NCBI GenBank assembly: GCA_021162425.1
Contig: JAGGYQ010000012.1
Span: 1 to 34,813 of the forward strand
DNA from: Candidatus Aenigmatarchaeota archaeon
GTDB taxonomy: Archaea > Aenigmatarchaeota > Aenigmatarchaeia > QMZP01 > QMZT01
Length of the DNA: 34,813 nucleotides
Direction of reading: 5' to 3'
In this document: positions 1 to 11,430 of the stretch, piece after piece
How the letters are laid out: each line of letters opens with the position of its first letter
How positions within the stretch are numbered: position 1 is the first letter of the stretch
The notes under the pieces: generated by a model
The model's input: the letters and a program-made list of their open reading frames with translations, nothing else
Told to the model about the DNA's origin: nothing
Database searches by the model: none
Made by a program: the position numbers and the translations under genes

Positions 1-90
1 CATTTATGCTGATAATTCTTAATTTTATCGGTCCTCTGATAAAGTTTTGAACCAAATCATATATTTAAATAAAAAACTTATATTTTCCTT

Positions 91-432
91 ATGAAGGAAA
101 AACAACATGTTAACATACAGATAGACCACAGCGAAGGCGGGTTTTATTGCGATTCCATAAGTGTTGTTTACAACCCATCGAAATTTGTGCTGGATTTTAG
201 GCAAACAACACCGAGAATAGACCAAATCCATGGGAAAAATCAGCAGACTCTGGCTGTTAAGCATAAGGTCATACTTCTTGATGTTAAATTCGCAAAGGTG
301 TTTCTGAACACACTCAAAAGCGCGGTTCAGGGTTACGAGAAAAAGTATGGTGAGATTAAACTTCCAAAAGCCAAAAAAACAAAGAAAAAAGCCGAGATTG
401 TCGATGCGAAAGACGAGGAATATATAGGATAA
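91..432 (+). CDS. DUF3467-like small protein
   Basis: ORF track; motif FYCDSISVVYNPSKFVLDFRQ...LLDVKFAKVFLNTLKSAVQGYEKKYGEI resembles the DUF3467 family. Confidence 0.7.
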   Translation: MKEKQHVNIQIDHSEGGFYCDSISVVYNPSKFVLDFRQTTPRIDQIHGKNQQTLAVKHKVILLDVKFAKVFLNTLKSAVQGYEKKYGEIKLPKAKKTKKKAEIVDAKDEEYIG

Positions 433-478
433 ACCCTAAAATTCTTTTTTGACACCCCGTGTATAAATCTGTTTTTTT

Positions 479-656
479 TCATTCTGCTGTAACTTCGCAC
501 GGGAACTCAACGAAATTCAGGCGTTGAACACGAATTATGAGGTTCAGCACTTGCAGGACTTCACCAAATTTTGTTCGCTAATACTCACAAACTTCTCGTA
601 ATCCGATATGTTATCGAGTGTAACAGATTTGCTCCACAAAGACGAAAAACCATCAT
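479..656 (-). pseudogene. Possible frameshifted small ORF (about 58 aa if two single-base shifts are repaired)
   Basis: Adding one T in the TTTTT run after ATGATGG and one T in AAAATTTGG gives MMVFSSLWSKSVTLDNISDYEKFVSISEQNFGEVLQVLNLIIRVQRLNFVEFPCEVTAE*; a GAGGT lies just upstream of the ATG. Confidence 0.3.
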
Positions 657-725
657 ATGACCTCAAAAATAAATATGAAAAGAAAAAAGACTTTTTGGGT
701 TTTCAGTTTTTTCAGTTCTTGTTAA

Positions 726-953
726 TTAAAACTCCAAGATTTTCTTCGATACAAACTCTTTTACTTCGGGATCGTCTGGAATAGCGATTGATCTCTTGAA
801 TTTCTTTGCACCATCTGGCATGAAGAACCCTCGAGATATTGAGATGAACTCATTCTCGCCCTGTTCTGAAATTGCCTTTTTTCTCGCTATCTCCAAGAAC
901 TTATTGTTCCCGAATTTAATTTCCTCTGCTCTGATAGTTTCAAATTCTACCAT
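726..953 (-). CDS. Small hypothetical protein (75 aa)
   Basis: ORF track; plausible archaeal composition; promoter-like AT-rich region upstream. Confidence 0.6.
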   Translation of the reverse strand: MVEFETIRAEEIKFGNNKFLEIARKKAISEQGENEFISISRGFFMPDGAKKFKRSIAIPDDPEVKEFVSKKILEF

Positions 954-1070
954 TTTTTCCCTCCATTTTATAGGATTTATGCTTACTTAATTGGCAATTT
1001 GGTATTTAAAGTTAACGGTGCAGCCAAAGCTGACATCTGTCTCAAAAAACAGTGCAAAATCATAGTTTGA

Positions 1071-3041
<1,971 letters not shown>

Positions 3042-3049
3042 GTGTTTGA

Positions 3050-5482
3050 ATGGCAGAAGAAACTAAACACGAAAATATGAAAGAAAGGTTGATAGAAGAA
3101 GAGATGAAGACAAGTTATCTTGATTACTCGATGTCCGTTATCGTAGGGCGCGCATTGCCTGATATAAAAGATGGTCTGAAGCCTGTTCAGAGAAGAATTT
3201 TATATGCGATGTATGAAATGGGCCTGCTCCATAACAAGCCGTATAAAAAATGCGCAAGGATAGTTGGTGAAGTTCTTGGTAAATACCATCCACACGGCGA
3301 TCAAGCAGTTTACGACGCGCTTGTTCGACTGGCTCAGGACTTCTCCTTGAGACACCCGCTTATAGACGGGCAGGGTAATTTCGGTTCAATAGACGGCGAT
3401 GCCCCGGCAGCTATGAGATACACAGAGGCAAGGCTTCGTAACGAGGCAGAAGAGCTTCTGACCGACATAGACAAAAACACCGTAAACTTTGTTCAGAATT
3501 TTGACGCTTCACTTAAGGAGCCTCTTGTCCTACCGGGGAAGTTTCCAAATCTCTTGGTAAATGGGGCGTCAGGTATAGCGGTTGGTATGGCAACAAACAT
3601 ACCACCGCACAATTTAAGCGAGGCAATAGATGCTATAATCGCAACCATAGACAACCCAGACATTACTGTTGAGGAACTGATGGGATACATTCTTGGCCCT
3701 GATTTTCCTACAGGCGGGATAATTCTTGGTAAAGCAGGTTTGATACAGGCATACAAAACAGGGAAAGGATTGATAACAGTCAGAGGGCGTGCAGAGATTG
3801 AGCCAAGAGGAAGCGACAGAGAAAGAATCGTTATAAAGGAAGTGCCATATCAAGTCAACAAGGCAAGACTCATAGAGGAGATAGCGAGAAATGTAAGGGA
3901 AAAAAGAATAAAGGGTATAACCAACATACGCGACGAGTCAGACAAAGAAGGCATAAGAATCGTAATAGATGTTTCCTCAAATACACCCGCGAACGTTGTT
4001 CTGAACAACTTATACAAGCACACCCAACTACAAACGACCTTTGGCATAAATCTACTCGCCCTCGTCGACAATCAGCCTCGACTTCTCAATCTCAAGGAGA
4101 TGATAGTCGAATTCATAAAACACAGGAAAAATGTCGTCACAAAAAGGACGAAATTTGAACTCAGAGAAGCAATGGAAAGAGAACACATACTTGAAGGTCT
4201 TATAATAGCGCTTGACGACATAGACAGGGTGATAAAAACCATAAAATCATCGAAAAACGCCGAAGAAGCAAGGAAAAGATTGATATCGGGATTTGATTTA
4301 AGCGAAAAGCAGGCACAGGCAATACTTGACATGAAGCTTCAGAAACTGACGAATCTCGAGCAGGAAAAGATAAGAAAAGAACAGGAATCGCTCGTCAATA
4401 AAATAATGGAATTGAAAGATATACTCGAACATGAAGAAAAGATTTACGGTATAATAAAGAAGGAACTTGAGGAAATAAAAGAGAAATATGGCGATGAAAG
4501 GAGAACCGAAGTGGTGAAAGGACGTGACAGGATAGAGGACCTCGAGGATGACAGGCTCATCAAACAAGAGGATGTTGTAATACTGATATCCGAAAATGAC
4601 TACATAAAACGTGTCCCGCTCGACGAATACAGACAGCAGAGAAGAGGCGGGAAGGGGATGATAGGAACGCGAACAAAAGAGGGAGACATAGTAAAGAATG
4701 TCTACGTTGTCAATACGCACGATTACCTCATGTTCTTCACAAACAAGGGAAGGGTTTTCTGGTTAAAGGCATATAAAATACCAGAAACTAGCAGGTATTC
4801 AAGAGGGAAGCATATGGCGAATATACTCATGCTTCAAAAAGACGAAAAAGTAAAGGACATAATACCAGTTAAGAAGTTTGAAAAAGGCTTTTACATATTC
4901 TTTGCAACAAAGAAAGGATTGGTGAAAAAAACCGAACTCATGGAATACAGCAGACCCAGAAATTCTGGAATAATAGCAATAAGGTTAAAGGAGGGCGATG
5001 ACTTAATAGAAGCTAGGCTAACCGATGGGAATAAGGAAATAATCTTGGCTACAAAGAAAGGTTATGCCATAAGATTCAGCGAAGCAGACGTCAGACCAAT
5101 GGGGAGAATATCCTCTGGTGTTCGTGGGATAAGATTGAGAAAGGGTGACGAAGTTGTTGGAACAGCCGAGGTTGTTTACGGTGAGTCGTTGCTCACGGTA
5201 ACAGAAAAAGGTTTTGGTAAAAGAACGAAATTCTCGTTGTATAGACGACAGAAAAGAGGCGGAAAAGGAATAAAAAACATGAGAATAACTGAGAAAAACG
5301 GAGACATTATAGGTTGTGAATCAGTAAATGATGAGAATGAAGTGGTGTTGGTTTCCAGAAACGGTCTTGTAATACGGACATTTGCAAAAGACATATCAGA
5401 GGTTGGACGTGTTACTCAAGGCGTGCGTGTTATGAGATTGGATATTGATGATAAATTGGTTTCTCTTGCAAAGGCAGGTTGA
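3050..5482 (+). CDS. gyrA: DNA gyrase subunit A
   Basis: [26 protein letters not shown], catalytic-Tyr region [10 protein letters not shown], canonical GyrA box QRRGGKG and a second QKRGGKG; 8 nt after gyrB. Confidence 0.98.
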   Translation: MAEETKHENMKERLIEEEMKTSYLDYSMSVIVGRALPDIKDGLKPVQRRILYAMYEMGLLHNKPYKKCARIVGEVLGKYHPHGDQAVYDALVRLAQDFSLRHPLIDGQGNFGSIDGDAPAAMRYTEARLRNEAEELLTDIDKNTVNFVQNFDASLKEPLVLPGKFPNLLVNGASGIAVGMATNIPPHNLSEAIDAIIATIDNPDITVEELMGYILGPDFPTGGIILGKAGLIQAYKTGKGLITVRGRAEIEPRGSDRERIVIKEVPYQVNKARLIEEIARNVREKRIKGITNIRDESDKEGIRIVIDVSSNTPANVVLNNLYKHTQLQTTFGINLLALVDNQPRLLNLKEMIVEFIKHRKNVVTKRTKFELREAMEREHILEGLIIALDDIDRVIKTIKSSKNAEEARKRLISGFDLSEKQAQAILDMKLQKLTNLEQEKIRKEQESLVNKIMELKDILEHEEKIYGIIKKELEEIKEKYGDERRTEVVKGRDRIEDLEDDRLIKQEDVVILISENDYIKRVPLDEYRQQRRGGKGMIGTRTKEGDIVKNVYVVNTHDYLMFFTNKGRVFWLKAYKIPETSRYSRGKHMANILMLQKDEKVKDIIPVKKFEKGFYIFFATKKGLVKKTELMEYSRPRNSGIIAIRLKEGDDLIEARLTDGNKEIILATKKGYAIRFSEADVRPMGRISSGVRGIRLRKGDEVVGTAEVVYGESLLTVTEKGFGKRTKFSLYRRQKRGGKGIKNMRITEKNGDIIGCESVNDENEVVLVSRNGLVIRTFAKDISEVGRVTQGVRVMRLDIDDKLVSLAKAG

Positions 5483-5490
5483 ATTTTGGA

Positions 5491-5768
5491 TGCGCCGGCC
5501 GGGATTTCCAACATAAGGGAGCCTTCCCCTCCCTTATCAACCCTTCCGAGCCATAAGGGAATAAGGGCGCCACGCCCGCCCTTATCAACCCATCCTACCG
5601 TTAAGGCGCCACGCCCTCCTTTATCAACCTTTCCGAGCCGATGGGGTTTCAGCTTTTGAACCCGGGTTACAGGCTTGGGAAGCTTACACCAGAGATTTCG
5701 AAAGATGTATGCCAAGCATACATCGATTTACATCCTGTCCGTGTCCTACCAGGCTAGACTACCGGCGC
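5491..5768 (-). tRNA. tRNA-Gly(CCC), interrupted in the T-loop and probably in the anticodon stem
   Basis: Acceptor GCGCCGG/CCGGCGC with A73; D-arm GTCT..GGAC; loop TTCCCAA (anticodon CCC, 5677-5679); T-stem CCGGG/CCCGG. T-loop insert about 5505-5654; putative 29/30 insert 5684-5738, which restores stem CGGGC/GCCTG (one G-T wobble). TATA-like AAATATAATAG upstream. Confidence 0.88.
5505..5654 (-). repeat. T-loop insert of tRNA-Gly with three tandem 42-48 nt hairpin units
   Basis: Units at about 5504-5545, 5544-5591 and 5592-5639, each built around GGTTGATAARGG..GG..CCTTA hairpins. Confidence 0.85.
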
Positions 5769-5865
5769 ATGAAACCTTTTTGGATTCTATTATATTTGCT
5801 GTTTGCAATAAAAATTTAAAGGGTAAAAAATAAGAAAAATTTTTTCATCCTCCCGGTTTCATCCC

Positions 5866-6243
5866 CTATTTCTTCTTTGCTTCAGGGCTCACGAAGAGGA
5901 TGATGGAACCTATGAGCACGATTATGTCTATGGGTGGGAGAAATGCTGCAATCAAAGCATATATTGCTGCTCCGTGGAAATCCTTGGATGCCATTTTTTC
6001 GAATGTCTTCCATATGAGGAAGAGTCCTATCAAAGACAGCACCACGAGTCCTGCTACAATTCCTGTCCAGAACGCCCCGAGACCTATCGGAGCGAACATC
6101 ATTGCATACGGGCCCAAAGAGAACGCTGTTATCGAAAAGAGTATCCCTATTATTTTCAGGACGAATGCCACCAGAACCACTATCTTCCCTATCTTCGCCT
6201 CAGTACTCAGACCCTCAAAGTCAACCAAATTATTTAAATCCAT
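5866..6243 (-). CDS. Small multi-span membrane protein, hypothetical
   Basis: ORF track; several hydrophobic helices; convergent to none, begins close to the tRNA-Ser 3' end. Confidence 0.7.
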   Translation of the reverse strand: MDLNNLVDFEGLSTEAKIGKIVVLVAFVLKIIGILFSITAFSLGPYAMMFAPIGLGAFWTGIVAGLVVLSLIGLFLIWKTFEKMASKDFHGAAIYALIAAFLPPIDIIVLIGSIILFVSPEAKKK

Positions 6244-6286
6244 ACTATAGTTTTCGTGGCTCAGCTTAAAAAGATTTATAGAGGAG

Positions 6287-6679
6287 CGCTGGGTGCAGGA
6301 TTCCCGTGAGCCTTTTCCTGAAAAAGGCTCAAGCGAAAAGGAGCCTCACTCCACTTCGTTTCGCTCGGCTTCCATCGGAAGCGAACACAGAGATATTCCC
6401 AATGCTTTTGCCTTGAGGAAAAGCTTCTCGGAAGCGAGTGAGCCTGCGAGCGAAGCTCCTTTTGCTCCACCGCTTTTCTTGAAAAAGCGGTGTTTCGAAC
6501 CTGCGCGGGCGTACGAGCGAACGACGCACACTCCATGCGCGTCAATCTGGAGCAGCGAAAGACACACACTCCATGCGCGTCAATCTGGAGCAGCGAAAGA
6601 CGCACACTCCATGCGCGTCAATCTGCTTTTCGCCCACAGGGTTAGCAACCCTGCGCCTTAACCGCTCGGCCAACCCAGC
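6287..6679 (-). tRNA. tRNA-Ser(GCT), interrupted in the T-loop and in the variable arm
   Basis: Acceptor GCTGGGT/ACCCAGC with G73; GGCCGAGCGGTTAAGGC D-arm; CAGGG-TTGCTAA-CCCTG (anticodon GCT, 6644-6646); variable arm GGGCG...CGCCC; T-stem GCAGG/CCTGC. T-loop insert about 6301-6493 (193 nt). Confidence 0.9.
6511..6624. repeat. Three 38-bp tandem repeats within the variable arm of tRNA-Ser
   Basis: 6511-6548, 6549-6586, 6587-6624; consensus ggagcagcgaaagacgcacactccatgcgcgtcaatct; first copy diverged at its left end. Confidence 0.93.
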
Positions 6680-6763
6680 TTGCTCCACAATACAAAATCT
6701 TACGCATAATCTTTATAAATATAAACTAGTTAATATCAATAAATGATTTTATGAGGTGAATAT

Positions 6764-7069
6764 ATGGCGATAAAGGTTGCTAGCATCTCTGACACATACG
6801 GAAAGGATGTTTTTACACACAAAGGGATGTTTTGCGGAAAAGTAGAAGATGTCGAGTGTGACCTTAAGAGATTCAAGATTCGTTCGCTCGTAGTCAGGGC
6901 TGCAAAGGAGTCATACATTTCAAAAATGCTCGGAAACAAGAAGGGGGTTATCATTCCGTTTCCCATGGTAGAATCAATAGGGGATATAATAATAATCAAA
7001 CACATATCCCTGCCCGTTTCTGAAGAAACGCCAAGTGAAGAACCACATGCGCAGGCAACGAGTATGTAA
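6764..7069 (+). CDS. PRC-barrel-like domain protein
   Basis: ORF track; short beta-rich protein with SLVVRAAKESYISKMLGNKKGVIIPFPMVESIGDIIIIK, resembling archaeal PRC-barrel proteins. Confidence 0.55.
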   Translation: MAIKVASISDTYGKDVFTHKGMFCGKVEDVECDLKRFKIRSLVVRAAKESYISKMLGNKKGVIIPFPMVESIGDIIIIKHISLPVSEETPSEEPHAQATSM

Positions 7070-7071
7070 GT

Positions 7072-8073
7072 TTATGAAAGCATTTCCGCTTTATTTTTTT
7101 TAATCAAAATCATATTCTCTATTCTGAATCCGCCAATGCCTTTTATATAAATTCCAGGCTCTATTGTCATGACCATGTTTTCCTTCAGCGTGTCAGGCAT
7201 TGGGTCATGGACATCGAGACCGACACTATGACCAAAAGAATGACAGACTTTGTAGCCCTTTTTCCTGAACAACTTTCCCTGCAACCTTTCAATAGCCTCT
7301 ATGCTTACACCAGAGGCAAGGTTATCAAATATGACGTCATGAATTTCCTTCACATCTTCAAACACAGCCTTCTTTTTCCCGGTTAATCTTCCGAACACAC
7401 GCGTGAGGTCGGAGCAATACCCATTAGACTTGCAACCAATATCTACAAGGACATGCTCGCAGCTTTTTACAATCTTTTCGTTGGGTTTGTGATGAACGAA
7501 GGATGATTGCTCACCCGATGAGACTATACTCTCGAACGCGTTTTCTACGTGATGCTTCTTGAAAAACATGTCTATCATCTCTGCAATTTCAATTTCAGAT
7601 TTCCCTGTGAATCTGCCTTCCACATATTTAAATGCTTTTTTCGTTACTCTTATCGCTTTTTTTATTTGATTCATTTCGTATTCATCTTTAACAACTCGCT
7701 GCATTTTTATGAACTTCTCAAACGGCTTCAGGGAGAGCTTCAACTTCTTCAACTTTTTGTATAACAAGACATTCATCTTCCTTTCGTCAAACCCTATGAT
7801 TCTGTATGGTCTGACTATCTTGAAGAGGTCTTCGAATTTTTTTATAAACATGACATGAGGATATACTGTCTTTATCTCGCTTTCAAGCAGGGTAGCGATA
7901 ATCTTTGGTTTGCGGTCGGCGGGGAATAGCATGAAAATCGCATCATCTTTGAATCCGAGGTAACCGGTGTAATAATATATGTCATTCTTGTCCGATGTGA
8001 GAACAGCCTCCACGTTTTTCTTTTTCATCAATTCGGCAAGTCTTTTCTGCCTCTTTTGGAAATCAGGCTTCAT
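7072..8073 (-). CDS. M24 family aminopeptidase (Xaa-Pro dipeptidase-like)
   Basis: Metal-binding and catalytic motifs VDIGCKSNGYCSDLTR, GHSVGLDVHD, TIEPGIYI, ENMILI. Confidence 0.93.
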   Translation of the reverse strand: MKPDFQKRQKRLAELMKKKNVEAVLTSDKNDIYYYTGYLGFKDDAIFMLFPADRKPKIIATLLESEIKTVYPHVMFIKKFEDLFKIVRPYRIIGFDERKMNVLLYKKLKKLKLSLKPFEKFIKMQRVVKDEYEMNQIKKAIRVTKKAFKYVEGRFTGKSEIEIAEMIDMFFKKHHVENAFESIVSSGEQSSFVHHKPNEKIVKSCEHVLVDIGCKSNGYCSDLTRVFGRLTGKKKAVFEDVKEIHDVIFDNLASGVSIEAIERLQGKLFRKKGYKVCHSFGHSVGLDVHDPMPDTLKENMVMTIEPGIYIKGIGGFRIENMILIKKNKAEMLS

Positions 8074-8149
8074 TCTATATATTTGCCTGAAATGAATAAA
8101 AGATTTAAATCTGACTGTAATGAGTTTTATTTATTGGGGCGGGAAGAAC

Positions 8150-8965
8150 ATGCAAGACAATCTGAAAGCAGTAGCAAATAACATAAGAAAGGACATAATA
8201 AAGATGACAGCAGAGGCTGGTTCTGGTCATCCCGGCGGGTCGCTGTCATGTGTCGAAATTTTGGTTTCACTCTATTTTAGTGTTATGAATCATAAACCTG
8301 AAGACCCTGAATGGGAAGGACGGGATAGGTTCGTCTTATCAAAAGGACACGCTGCCCCTGCTCTTTACGCTGTTCTGGCAAGGAGCGGATATTTCCCTCT
8401 CGAGGAACTTGCAACTTTGAGAAAGTTGAATAGCCGCTTACAGGGACATCCGCACAGAAAATCACTTCCTGGAATTGAAGCATCAACTGGTTCGCTCGGT
8501 CAGGGCTTTTCAATTGCGGTTGGTATGGCTTTGGGATTGAAAAGCGATAGCAGACCAAACAAAGTATACGTTCTGCTGGGTGATGGCGAAATCCAAGAAG
8601 GTCAGGTTTGGGAGGCAGCAAACACGGCTTCACACTACAAACTCGATAATCTTATAGCGATACTTGACCACAACGGTCTGCAAATAGACGGTCATGTCAA
8701 AGATGTCATGAACATATATCCTATTGAAAAGAAATGGGAGGCGTTCGGGTGGGACGTTATCACTGTTGATGACGGTCATGATTTTGAAAAACTTCTTGCA
8801 GCTTTTGAAAAAGCCAAACAGCAGAAAGGCAGACCAACAATTATAATAGCAAACACGGTGAAAGGTAAAGGCGTTTCCTTTATGGAGAACAGGGCGGAGT
8901 GGCATGGAAAAGCACCGACAAAAGAGCAGGCTGAAATCGCTTTGAGGGAGTTGGAAACATGGTGA
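8150..8965 (+). CDS. Transketolase, N-terminal subunit
   Basis: [35 protein letters not shown] motif [32 protein letters not shown]. Confidence 0.95.
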   Translation: MQDNLKAVANNIRKDIIKMTAEAGSGHPGGSLSCVEILVSLYFSVMNHKPEDPEWEGRDRFVLSKGHAAPALYAVLARSGYFPLEELATLRKLNSRLQGHPHRKSLPGIEASTGSLGQGFSIAVGMALGLKSDSRPNKVYVLLGDGEIQEGQVWEAANTASHYKLDNLIAILDHNGLQIDGHVKDVMNIYPIEKKWEAFGWDVITVDDGHDFEKLLAAFEKAKQQKGRPTIIIANTVKGKGVSFMENRAEWHGKAPTKEQAEIALRELETW

Positions 8966-9963
8966 ACCAGAAGCTTAACCCGGATATGAAACTTGCCGAA
9001 AATGTATTCAACAATCCTGAAATGATTCCAACCAGAAATGGATTTGGCGAAGCCTTGCTTGAACTCGGGGAGGAGAACAAAAATGTCGTTGTTCTTACAG
9101 GCGACCTTACAGAATCGGTCAGGGCACATAAATTCGGCGAGAAATACCCAAACCGACTTTTCCGTATGGGTATCGCTGAACAAAATATGATGAGTGTTGC
9201 CGCAGGATTGAGCGCAGTTGGAAAAATACCGTTCGTTGCAACGTTCAGTATCTTTGCAACCGGTCGCGCATGGGAGCAGTTGAGAACAAGCGTCTGCTAC
9301 AACGAATTCAATGTTAAAATAGCGGCCTCGCACGGTGGCATAACCGTCGGTGAAGACGGTGCCTCACACCATGCGACTGAAGATATAGGCATAGCAAGAG
9401 TTATACCGAACATCAAAGTTATAATTCCTGTTGATAGTATCGAAGCAAAGAAAGCGACCATAGAAGCGGCAAGAATTTACGGTCCGATGCTCTTGCGATT
9501 GTCAAGAGATAAATTCCCTGTTATAACGACGAACGAAACACCGTTCGAGATAGGAAAGGCGAACGTCATACGATTTGGCGATGATGTGACAGTATTTGCT
9601 TCAGGTGTAATGGTTTACGAATCACTACTTGCTGCAAAAACCCTTGAAAAAGAAGGAATAGATGTCCGCGTGGTGAATGTTCACACAGTAAAACCTATAG
9701 ACGAGAAAGCAATAATCACCGCTGCAAAAGAGACAGGCGTCGTGGTCACGGCGGAAGAGCATCAACACATTGGCGGTCTTGGCTCGGCAGTTGCTGAAGT
9801 CCTAATCGAAAATTACCCTGTCCCCATGAAGCGCGTCGGGATAAGGGATGTGTTCGGCGAATCTGGAAAGCCAAGAGAGCTTATGGAAAAATACAGAATT
9901 ACAAGCAAAGACATAGCAAAGGCTGTGAAAGAGGTTTTGAAAAAGAAATTTGCCTATAATTGA
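8959..9963 (+). CDS. Transketolase, C-terminal subunit
   Basis: [38 protein letters not shown]; overlaps the N-terminal subunit stop. Confidence 0.95.
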   Translation: MVNQKLNPDMKLAENVFNNPEMIPTRNGFGEALLELGEENKNVVVLTGDLTESVRAHKFGEKYPNRLFRMGIAEQNMMSVAAGLSAVGKIPFVATFSIFATGRAWEQLRTSVCYNEFNVKIAASHGGITVGEDGASHHATEDIGIARVIPNIKVIIPVDSIEAKKATIEAARIYGPMLLRLSRDKFPVITTNETPFEIGKANVIRFGDDVTVFASGVMVYESLLAAKTLEKEGIDVRVVNVHTVKPIDEKAIITAAKETGVVVTAEEHQHIGGLGSAVAEVLIENYPVPMKRVGIRDVFGESGKPRELMEKYRITSKDIAKAVKEVLKKKFAYN

Positions 9964-10042
9964 AAACTTGGGAAGCATGGGTTGGGAAAGTAAAACTTCT
10001 AGGAGCAAACCTCAAGGAAGCAAACTTGAGGGAGTATATTTC

Positions 10043-10201
10043 ATGTTGGCAGACCTTAGATATGTAAAAGGTTTAGATAAAGCAAAGGGTTTGGACGAGG
10101 CATTTTTGTGTAAAACAAAAGTTTCACCTGCAAGAGCAGAAATTTTTAAGAAAAAAGCACCAAAACTGTATGAAGCGGTAATTGGTGTGAAGCCTCTGTG
10201 A
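10043..10201 (+). CDS. Small hypothetical protein
   Basis: MLADLRYVKGLDKAKGLDEAFLCKTKVSPARAEIFKKKAPKLYEAVIGVKPL; likely ATG start inside the ORF-track call 9950-10201. Confidence 0.4.
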   Translation: MLADLRYVKGLDKAKGLDEAFLCKTKVSPARAEIFKKKAPKLYEAVIGVKPL

Positions 10202-10245
10202 TGGCTCTCAAATTGAAATTAACAATCATTTGATACGAAAATAAA

Positions 10246-10432
10246 TGGGGCCGCCGAGATTCACAGACGAAAAGCCCCTTTTGGAACAACAGCGTTTCTA
10301 CGCTGCCCGCCATTTGAACTCGGGTCGGCAGCACCCCAAGCTGCAATGCTCATAGCGCCAAGCTCAAAAGCTCGAGGTTGGCTAGGCCATTGCAGAGCCT
10401 TCCCTTAGAAGGCTTGACTACACCACGGCCCC
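10246..10432 (-). tRNA. tRNA-Pro(GGG), interrupted in the T-loop and in the D-loop
   Basis: Acceptor GGGGCCG/CGGCCCC with A73; GCAGC-TTGGGGT-GCTGC (anticodon GGG); T-stem CCGAG/CTCGG. T-loop insert about 10260-10312 (53 nt); D-loop insert about 10362-10415 (54 nt, boundaries uncertain). Confidence 0.9.
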
Positions 10433-10468
10433 ATTTTTCAATATAATATGTATTTAATTTATTATATT

Positions 10469-11110
10469 ATGATTTACAATCTCAAAAAGCTTCGAGGTGA
10501 ACAGATACAATTATCCAAAAAGGTTTCGCTTGAAAATGATATTCCTGAGAATGTAAAGACGGTGGGAGGTTTTGACCTTGCATATTCAGGAAAGACAGCG
10601 TATTCCGCTGGCGTGGTTTTCGACTTTGAAACCCTTGAATTAATGGAAAAACATGTGACAAAAATGAAAATAAATTTCCCATACATCCCTACATTTCTCG
10701 CATTCAGGGAATACAAACCCATAGTTGAGGTCTATAAAAAATTGAAAAACAAGCCAGATGTTTTGCTCATAAACGGTCAAGGCATTGCACACCCTTTGCG
10801 CATAGGATTGGCTTCACATGTTGGCGTTATGCTCGATAAACCAACCATAGGCGTTGCACAGAAAAAACTTGTGGGAAATTACGATGAACCAAAGATTGGC
10901 GAATATTCTAAACTTTTCCATAATGGTGAACAAATAGGATGGGTTTACAGGTCGAAAAAGCAATTTAAACCGATATTCATATCGCCCGGTCACAAAGTAT
11001 CACTCTTCACATCCATCGGAATAGTTTTAAATTGTATGAGAGACCACAAACTGCCAGAGCCTCTATGGAAGGCACATACATTATCTGTTCTGTCGAAAAC
11101 GAACCTTTAA
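10469..11110 (+). CDS. nfi: Endonuclease V
   Basis: GGFDLAYSG...AGVVFDFETLE, YIPTFLAFREYKPIVEVYKKL, LLINGQGIAHPLRIGLASHVGVMLDKPTIGVAQKKLVG. Confidence 0.93.
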   Translation: MIYNLKKLRGEQIQLSKKVSLENDIPENVKTVGGFDLAYSGKTAYSAGVVFDFETLELMEKHVTKMKINFPYIPTFLAFREYKPIVEVYKKLKNKPDVLLINGQGIAHPLRIGLASHVGVMLDKPTIGVAQKKLVGNYDEPKIGEYSKLFHNGEQIGWVYRSKKQFKPIFISPGHKVSLFTSIGIVLNCMRDHKLPEPLWKAHTLSVLSKTNL

Positions 11111-11152
11111 ATATTTAAACATCTCACCTCTATATAAGTTATAGGTGATGAA

Positions 11153-11347
11153 ATGATTATACCCATTCGCTGCATGACGTGCGGAAAACCTGTAGGTCAT
11201 TTATGGGAGAAATATAAAGAGCGTGTTGCCCGAGGCGAAGACCCAAAAACAGTCTTGGATTCACTAGGGCTTGAAAGATACTGCTGCAGGTCACTTTTTC
11301 TAACGCACGTCGACCTAATAGACAGAATAGGGCAATTTAAAAAATAA
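11153..11347 (+). CDS. rpoN: DNA-directed RNA polymerase subunit N
   Basis: [21 protein letters not shown]...[23 protein letters not shown], zinc-binding CxxC..CC. Confidence 0.97.
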   Translation: MIIPIRCMTCGKPVGHLWEKYKERVARGEDPKTVLDSLGLERYCCRSLFLTHVDLIDRIGQFKK

Positions 11348-11380
11348 GACAGTCGCTTTAACCTATATTTCATAAAATCT

Positions 11381-11391
11381 ATTTTTATACA
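11381..11391 (+). promoter_or_regulatory. TATA-like box upstream of candidate ncRNA
   Basis: TTTTTATACA located about 45 nt before a strong inverted-repeat stem. Confidence 0.35.
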
Positions 11392-11430
11392 TCGAAATTC
11401 TTAAAAAACCTTGTTCTAATCATGTATCAG

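Noticed and set aside
30-70. GGTTCAAAAC on the minus strand as a further tRNA T-loop
   Set aside because: No T-stem or acceptor partner found; AT-rich surroundings.
5416-5715. ORF-track protein with repeated VDKGGRGAL motifs on the minus strand (also 29672-29863 plus strand, VDKGGEGSLMLEI)
   Set aside because: Both ORFs lie in tRNA genes; the shared peptide is a by-product of the repeated hairpin in the T-loop inserts.
5491-5768. Alternative reading of the minus-strand tRNA as Tyr (GTA) from ACAGG-ATGTAAA..CCTGT
   Set aside because: Leaves four extra nt between D-stem and anticodon stem, and G1:C72 with GCGCCGG fits Gly; the 29/30 insert model gives a full cloverleaf with CCC.
6511-6624. 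CRISPR-like array
   Set aside because: Repeats are directly tandem with no spacers and lie inside a tRNA variable arm.
6276-6661. Several overlapping ORFs of 66-122 aa on both strands
   Set aside because: They cover the interrupted tRNA-Ser gene and its tandem repeats; the reading frames look like artefacts of GC-richer structured DNA.
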